Shown here: positions 52,152 to 52,207 of the stretch, piece after piece
Numbering within the stretch: position 1 is the stretch's first letter
Layout of the letters: every line of letters starts with the position of its first letter
NCBI GenBank assembly: GCA_013151215.1
Contig: JAADIS010000107.1
Coordinates: 1 to 52,207, forward strand
Reading direction: 5' to 3'
DNA: 52,207 nt
Origin: Chlorobiota bacterium
GTDB lineage: Bacteria; Bacteroidota; Bacteroidia; Bacteroidales; F082
Made by a program: the position numbers and the translations under genes
The notes under the pieces: generated by a model
Told to the model about the DNA's origin: nothing
Database searches by the model: none
The model's input: only the letters and a program-made list of their open reading frames with translations

Positions 52152-52207
52152 ATTCCTTTAGGAAAGGCAATGGTTCTTAGTGTAATAAAATCATCGAAAA
52201 CATTTTT
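52097..52207 (-). CDS. Minus-strand fragment encoding the C-terminal half of a type IX sorting domain
   Basis: Read on the minus strand from the window edge, the frame gives VFDDFITLRTIAFPKGIYFL then EIELENSNDILKIVT. This is the standard end of a type A sorting domain (pattern LPKGIYFLEI...KIVK). It is open at the right edge with no start, and has no stop where the domain should end, but runs antisense into the plus-strand gene until a TAG about 50 codons on. It fits as the missing half of the plus-strand protein, inverted. Confidence 0.6.

Overview
The window looks like chromosomal DNA of a Bacteroidota bacterium, probably near the Bacteroidales/Marinilabiliales or Flavobacteriia. Evidence: an LpxC-FabZ fusion; DNA polymerase III alpha with an N-terminal proofreading exonuclease; ribosomal protein S16 with a long C-terminal tail; a fused E1 alpha/beta 2-oxoacid dehydrogenase; the type IX secretion genes porT and porX plus a cargo protein with a type IX sorting motif; alternative complex III genes actA and actB; and promoters of the form TTTG-N19-TAnnTTTG with few Shine-Dalgarno sequences. 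I saw no tRNA, CRISPR array, insertion sequence or prophage. Coding density is high and most genes are core genes.

Layout. 0.1-3.1 kb (minus): a class I glutamine-amidotransferase-like lipoprotein, trmN6, rimM and rpsP, with a strong terminator between rpsP and rimM. 3.2-3.5 kb: RNase P RNA. 3.6-10.7 kb (minus): phosphate permease, prolyl oligopeptidase, MATE transporter, TatA and a PolB-like exonuclease. 10.8-11.4 kb: mnmD (plus). 11.4-14.2 kb (minus): acylphosphatase, an unknown acidic protein, crcB, a DUF493 protein and an LpxR-like lipid A deacylase. 14.3-18.9 kb (minus): E1 fusion, an unknown membrane protein and an alpha-oxoamine synthase (sphingolipid or sulfonolipid type). 19.3-29.1 kb (plus): aminotransferase, LtaS-like sulfatase, heptose-7-P kinase, menaquinone methyltransferase, PorT, a frameshifted small gene, two tandem Wzz-like chain-length proteins and an O-antigen ligase/polymerase.

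29.1-35.5 kb (minus) is the lipid A block: lpxD paralogue, efp, lpxA, lpxC-fabZ, lpxD and an HD phosphohydrolase. It contains a 14-bp tandem repeat. 35.6-37.6 kb: porX and tsaE (plus). Then come smpB (minus), a remnant of an arylsulfatase gene, and dnaE (minus, to 42.8 kb). 43.1-44.2 kb is an accessory island of two genes, mobile mystery proteins A and B (HTH plus Fic). 44.5-46.5 kb: LemA and two TPM-domain proteins. 46.8-51.0 kb: actA and actB of alternative complex III. The window ends in an A+T-rich two-sided oddity: a beta-propeller type IX cargo gene takes the place expected for actC, and its sorting domain folds back on itself.

How the genes fit together: much of the window builds or decorates the outer membrane (lipid A synthesis and deacylation, heptose, chain length control, ligation, an unusual aminolipid, type IX secretion), and actA/actB with menaquinone methylation and TatA serve a menaquinol-based respiratory chain.

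The observations most worth checking are an A10 slippery run joining the two wzz genes into one continuous reading frame, the fold-back at the right end, the 14-bp repeat upstream of lpxA, the arylsulfatase remnant, and the altered Fic motif. I found no clear new multi-gene system; several of these oddities could be assembly errors.
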